This document shows positions 61,510 to 64,000 of a stretch of 64,000 nt of DNA, one piece after another (the first letter of the stretch is position 1; each line of letters opens with the position of its first letter). A model generated the notes under the pieces. That model did not search any database, was not told the origin of the DNA, and saw only the letters and a program-made list of their open reading frames with translations. This DNA is from Bacillus sp. FJAT-25509 (GTDB lineage: Bacteria > Bacillota > Bacilli > Bacillales > Bacillaceae_G). A program made the position numbers and the translations under genes. The stretch lies in NCBI RefSeq assembly GCF_001420605.1, contig NZ_LJIZ01000032.1, positions 242,798 through 306,797 on the forward strand, read 5' to 3'.

Positions 61510-61887
61510 TGAAGGTTAATAGATTGATTTGATGAAGAGATTGATGATGAATGAAATGAACGATTTTTAGAAGAAAACCCGCAAATAAATGAATTTTCTT
61601 TGCGGGTTTTTACGTTTCAATATATTTTTTCTTTATCGCATCAGTTAATTTTATAACTCATTAATATCAGAAATGAATTTTTGATATTTCAATAGATTTA
61701 ATGGAAATCCGCGAGCATCATTTAACAATAAAAGGTATTCAAGAATTTAGGTTAATCATTTGAACAAGAATCTTTAATTCCTTATTGAACAAGCTCGGAG
61801 GATAGTTTAATAAGAAAAAGGGAAATAGATTTAAAAGTTGAATTGTTTTAAAAAAGACTATTTAAAATCTAGTTAGGAGTTTTCTAA
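61510..61887. other. Intergenic region after the reductase operon
   Basis: Apart from the terminator at 61574, I see no gene. A short frame ending RASFNNKRYSRI lacks a start and ribosome site, and I cannot show it to be a remnant of a toxin gene. Confidence 0.4.
61574..61612 (+). terminator. Terminator of the reductase operon
   Basis: AAAACCCGCAAA ... TTTGCGGGTTTT stem with following T residues. Confidence 0.92.
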
Positions 61888-62292
61888 ATGATAAAGAATA
61901 AAATTTATAAAATAACATCACAAGAAATAAATGAAATAAAAGAAGAAATGATATATGATCCTTCTTTATTTCTAATTGAATTGGATGGAGAAAAAATCCA
62001 CACCTGGGAGGAATATATCGACCAAATTGAGAGGGAATTTGAATTTCCTACAACTTGTATAGATAGTATGGACAGATACCTAGATTGGATAAGGGATTTA
62101 GATTGGATTGAAAAAGATAGTTTTGCAATAGTAATATACAACTATAATGATTTTTTAAATACAGAATTAGAGCTTAAGGATATAATAATTAATACATTTA
62201 AAGATACTATACTGCCTTTTTGGGAGGAAGAGGTCGAACGAGTTGTAGTTGAAGGTAAAGCTAAATCTTTTAAGGTTTATTTGGTTGAGTAA
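61888..62292 (+). CDS. Barstar-family RNase inhibitor (orphan)
   Basis: A 134-residue acidic protein with the barstar fold signature: LIELDGEKIHTWEEYIDQIEREFEFPTTCIDSMDRYLDWIRDLDWI, including the helix that in barstar plugs the barnase active site. The C-terminal extension is longer than in classical barstar (90 residues). No barnase-like or polymorphic toxin gene is adjacent, so it is an orphan immunity gene or protects against toxins of neighbours. AGGAG precedes the ATG. Confidence 0.8.
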   Translation: MIKNKIYKITSQEINEIKEEMIYDPSLFLIELDGEKIHTWEEYIDQIEREFEFPTTCIDSMDRYLDWIRDLDWIEKDSFAIVIYNYNDFLNTELELKDIIINTFKDTILPFWEEEVERVVVEGKAKSFKVYLVE

Positions 62293-62323
62293 GAAATATC
62301 TTCCTATTAGTTATATAAATTTA

Positions 62324-62360
62324 AGCATTACTTCAAGTTAGCAGGAAGTAATGCTTTTTT
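62324..62360 (+). terminator. Terminator after the barstar-like gene
   Basis: AGCATTACTTC ... GAAGTAATGCT followed by six T residues. Confidence 0.9.
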
Positions 62361-62432
62361 AATTGAATAAGTGATATAGTTCTTCAATTCTATAAATTTT
62401 AAAAATATAAGAGTTAATCAAGGGGGAATATT

Positions 62433-62867
62433 ATGCATCAATTATCAAGTATTAAGCATATGGAATCAAAAGATGAATTAGTAAAAGCTTTTAACCTTTT
62501 AAATCAATTGAGAACACACTTAACTTTAGAAAAATTTGAAGAACAATATAATCAAATGCATAAAGAAGGGTATCGTTTGATTGGTTTGGAAGTAAATGAT
62601 GAGATTGTTGCAGTTGCAGGGATAAATATCTTATCAAACTTTTATAATAATAAATTTCTTTTCGTTTACGATTTGGTAACGAAAGAAACAGAAAGGTCAA
62701 AAGGATATGGTGAAGAATTAATGACGTACATTCATCGCTACGCACGCGAGCAAGAATGTTCACATGTAACATTAGAATCAGCTCTTCACAGAGTTGACGC
62801 TCATCGATTCTATGAGGAAAAAATGGGATACGATAAGTTTTGTTACTCATTCCGCTATACTCTATAA
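62433..62867 (+). CDS. GNAT-family acetyltransferase
   Basis: A 144-residue GNAT protein: strand VAVAGINIL, motif A VYDLVTKETERSKGYGEELMTYIHRYA (acetyl-CoA loop R-S-K-G-Y-G), and the C-terminal HRVDAHRFYEEKMGYDKFCYSF typical of small protein or polyamine-like acetyltransferases. Substrate unknown. AGGGGG precedes the ATG. Confidence 0.83.
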   Translation: MHQLSSIKHMESKDELVKAFNLLNQLRTHLTLEKFEEQYNQMHKEGYRLIGLEVNDEIVAVAGINILSNFYNNKFLFVYDLVTKETERSKGYGEELMTYIHRYAREQECSHVTLESALHRVDAHRFYEEKMGYDKFCYSFRYTL

Positions 62868-62907
62868 ATAATGGAGATCATCCACCTTATGTAACAAACG
62901 TAGTGCG

Positions 62908-62938
62908 ATTCTTCAATAACGAAGGATCGTTTTTCTTA
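62908..62938 (+). terminator. Terminator after the acetyltransferase
   Basis: GCGATTCTT ... GAAGGATCG imperfect stem with TTTTTCTT. Confidence 0.65.
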
Positions 62939-63048
62939 TACAGCTATATGGCAGATTAGTTGAATAGGATATGGTAATTTTTTCAAACGAAAAGCAAGGG
63001 ATTAGTATGATAAAATTCAACTATTAAAACTATTTAGGGAGAAAAGTT

Positions 63049-63306
63049 GTGATTTTTGAAATATTATTTTTTGTATTTTTTATGTCTGCATCATTTCATT
63101 TTTATAGAAAGTACATATTAATTGGACATGGATGGAACTATTTTATCGGAGGAAATTCATTTATTGCAGGTTTTGGAATTATAAAAGACAATATTCCTGA
63201 TGAAAAGAAATGGGTTTTTCATATCGTAACAATAGTAATAGGTTTATCGATTTTAGTTTTAGTTGAATTTTTAAGGAAAAAACATAAGAATAAAGTCATT
63301 AGTTAA
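63049..63306 (+). CDS. Small membrane protein, unknown
   Basis: An 85-residue protein with two or three helices (IFEILFFVFFMSASFHFY; FIGGNSFIAGFGII; WVFHIVTIVIGLSILVLVEFL) and a basic RKKHKNK end. GTG start with AGGGAGAA upstream. It is followed closely by two further small membrane proteins, forming a cluster of unknown purpose. Confidence 0.6.
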   Translation: MIFEILFFVFFMSASFHFYRKYILIGHGWNYFIGGNSFIAGFGIIKDNIPDEKKWVFHIVTIVIGLSILVLVEFLRKKHKNKVIS

Positions 63307-63349
63307 GCTTTTCCCACCATTTATGAAGCAACAATCTTAGGAGAATATT

Positions 63350-63652
63350 TTGATAACTATCATGGGTCAATTTATAAACAGAATATTTAAAGACAGAATT
63401 AAACAAATAGCAATTATCCAAACTATGTTGATGATTCCAATGATGATGTATGTGGTTTATTCTTTTACATCGGATAACACTAATCATATATACGAAGGAC
63501 TGTTTCATATTTCATTAGCAGCTATTTTTTTTTCAAATGTGATTAAGGAGAAAATTTTAAAAAAGAAAGAATCTAATGATCTTAATCTTTGGTTGATGAG
63601 TGCAATTATGTTTTTTATCATTGGAATTTTAGATTTATTTTTTGATATTTAA
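63350..63652 (+). CDS. Small membrane protein, unknown
   Basis: A 100-residue protein with three helices (QTMLMIPMMMYVVYSFTS; GLFHISLAAIFFSNVI; LWLMSAIMFFIIGILDLFF) and basic loops. TTG 63350 has AGGAG six bases upstream; ATG 63362 is an alternative. No family recognised. Confidence 0.6.
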   Translation: MITIMGQFINRIFKDRIKQIAIIQTMLMIPMMMYVVYSFTSDNTNHIYEGLFHISLAAIFFSNVIKEKILKKKESNDLNLWLMSAIMFFIIGILDLFFDI

Positions 63653-63703
63653 GTTGTTCTTGTTGAACTAACGCATGCATTAGGTAAAGAAAGGAAAATA
63701 TTT

Positions 63704-63871
63704 ATGGGGAAGATTTTCTCACGCTTAGTCCCGCTATTTATAATGATTTTTGTAACAATACTTAATTACAATTCTAAAGATTATCTATCAGCTGTATTTT
63801 GTTTCTCTATTGTCATTTGGCTAATATATTATTTTATTGTTGGAGAGAAAAAAGAAAATCGGGAAATTTAA
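63704..63871 (+). CDS. Small two-helix membrane protein
   Basis: A 55-residue frame with AAAGAAAGG upstream: MGKIFSRLVPLFIMIFVT, a short NYNSKDYL loop, a second helix (SAVFCFSIVIWLIYYFIVG) and a charged EKKENREI tail. Similar in plan to its upstream neighbour. No family recognised. Confidence 0.5.
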   Translation: MGKIFSRLVPLFIMIFVTILNYNSKDYLSAVFCFSIVIWLIYYFIVGEKKENREI

Positions 63872-63942
63872 TCACTCTTTCATTTTATAACTGTTATATA
63901 CTTAAAATCCTTATTCAACTAACGCATGCGTTCGTATTATAA

Positions 63943-63976
63943 GGTCATCCAGTTTTTACTGGTTGACCATTTTTCA
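63943..63976 (+). terminator. Terminator at the right end
   Basis: GGTCATCCAGT ... ACTGGTTGACC imperfect stem followed by ATTTTTC. Confidence 0.8.
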
Positions 63977-64000
63977 TATGGTCTTATTATTATGGTAGCC

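Noticed and set aside
61614..61887. Barnase or toxin remnant before the barstar-like gene
   Set aside because: The short frames there lack starts, ribosome sites and any RNase motif (no catalytic Glu/Arg/His context).
1..64000. rRNA, tRNA, insertion sequence or prophage genes
   Set aside because: None seen: no transposase, integrase, phage structural protein or CCA-ended cloverleaf could be recognised in the window.

Overview
The window is AT-rich and reads as the chromosome of a Bacillaceae bacterium (Bacillus sensu lato). Support for this includes strong AGGAGG-type ribosome binding sites with many TTG/GTG starts, the B. subtilis neighbourhoods ydbS-ydbT, yojF-bshB2 and yqzH/yqjW/yolD-like, a bacillithiol gene, a pyridoxal kinase pdxK, a sortase with its anchored substrate, an exosporium-like protein, a lysine riboswitch and an asnS T-box leader. 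I cannot name the genus with confidence. I saw no rRNA, tRNA, insertion sequence, prophage or CRISPR array. The mobile-looking DNA consists of short palindromic interspersed repeats and one 52-bp tandem array.

Layout. 1-5.3 kb: end of an M20 amidohydrolase, a secreted polysaccharide deacetylase, the PH-domain membrane pair ydbST, and an FAD oxidase with a half-length MFS protein. 5.6-10.7 kb: a drug efflux pump, a methyltransferase, and an Rrf2 regulator followed by a nitroreductase with a phased operator. The nitroreductase and ydeI lie between two inverted copies of a ~133-bp repeat. 10.8-18.7 kb: pdxK, a riboswitch-controlled lysine permease, a metallo-hydrolase with its TetR regulator, a quinone reductase-like enzyme and small exported proteins. 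19.4-24.6 kb: a LnrJKLMN-like two-component system and ABC exporter. 25-30.7 kb: glyoxalase-like protein, yojF-bshB2, a stray DivIC-family gene, tatC and small membrane proteins. 30.7-45.1 kb: an SOS-controlled Y-family polymerase, small conserved genes, sortase plus LPTTA substrate, a CDGSH protein, a butanol dehydrogenase-like enzyme, an alpha/beta hydrolase and asnS.

45.3-55.0 kb is a single-strand catabolic operon. An HpaB-type flavin monooxygenase (proposed anthranilate 3-hydroxylase), an IclR regulator and nine enzymes make a continuous route: anthranilate to 3-hydroxyanthranilate, ring cleavage, decarboxylation, aldehyde oxidation, deamination, tautomerisation, decarboxylation, hydration, aldol cleavage, and acylating oxidation of acetaldehyde to acetyl-CoA. 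A CcpA-type cre site lies upstream. The flavin reductase that the monooxygenase would need is not in the window.

55.1-61.5 kb holds a ywiC-like gene, a divergent SalA/Mrp-like ATPase, and an operon for a molybdopterin oxidoreductase of the nitrate reductase type. The operon also encodes a membrane b-type subunit, a four-cluster ferredoxin, a Tat-exported Rieske protein and a small membrane protein. It starts from a promoter with an FNR box at the spacing expected for FNR activation. This is the best candidate in the window for an under-described system, a Rieske-linked anaerobic reductase complex. The right end carries an orphan barstar-like gene, an acetyltransferase and three small membrane proteins.
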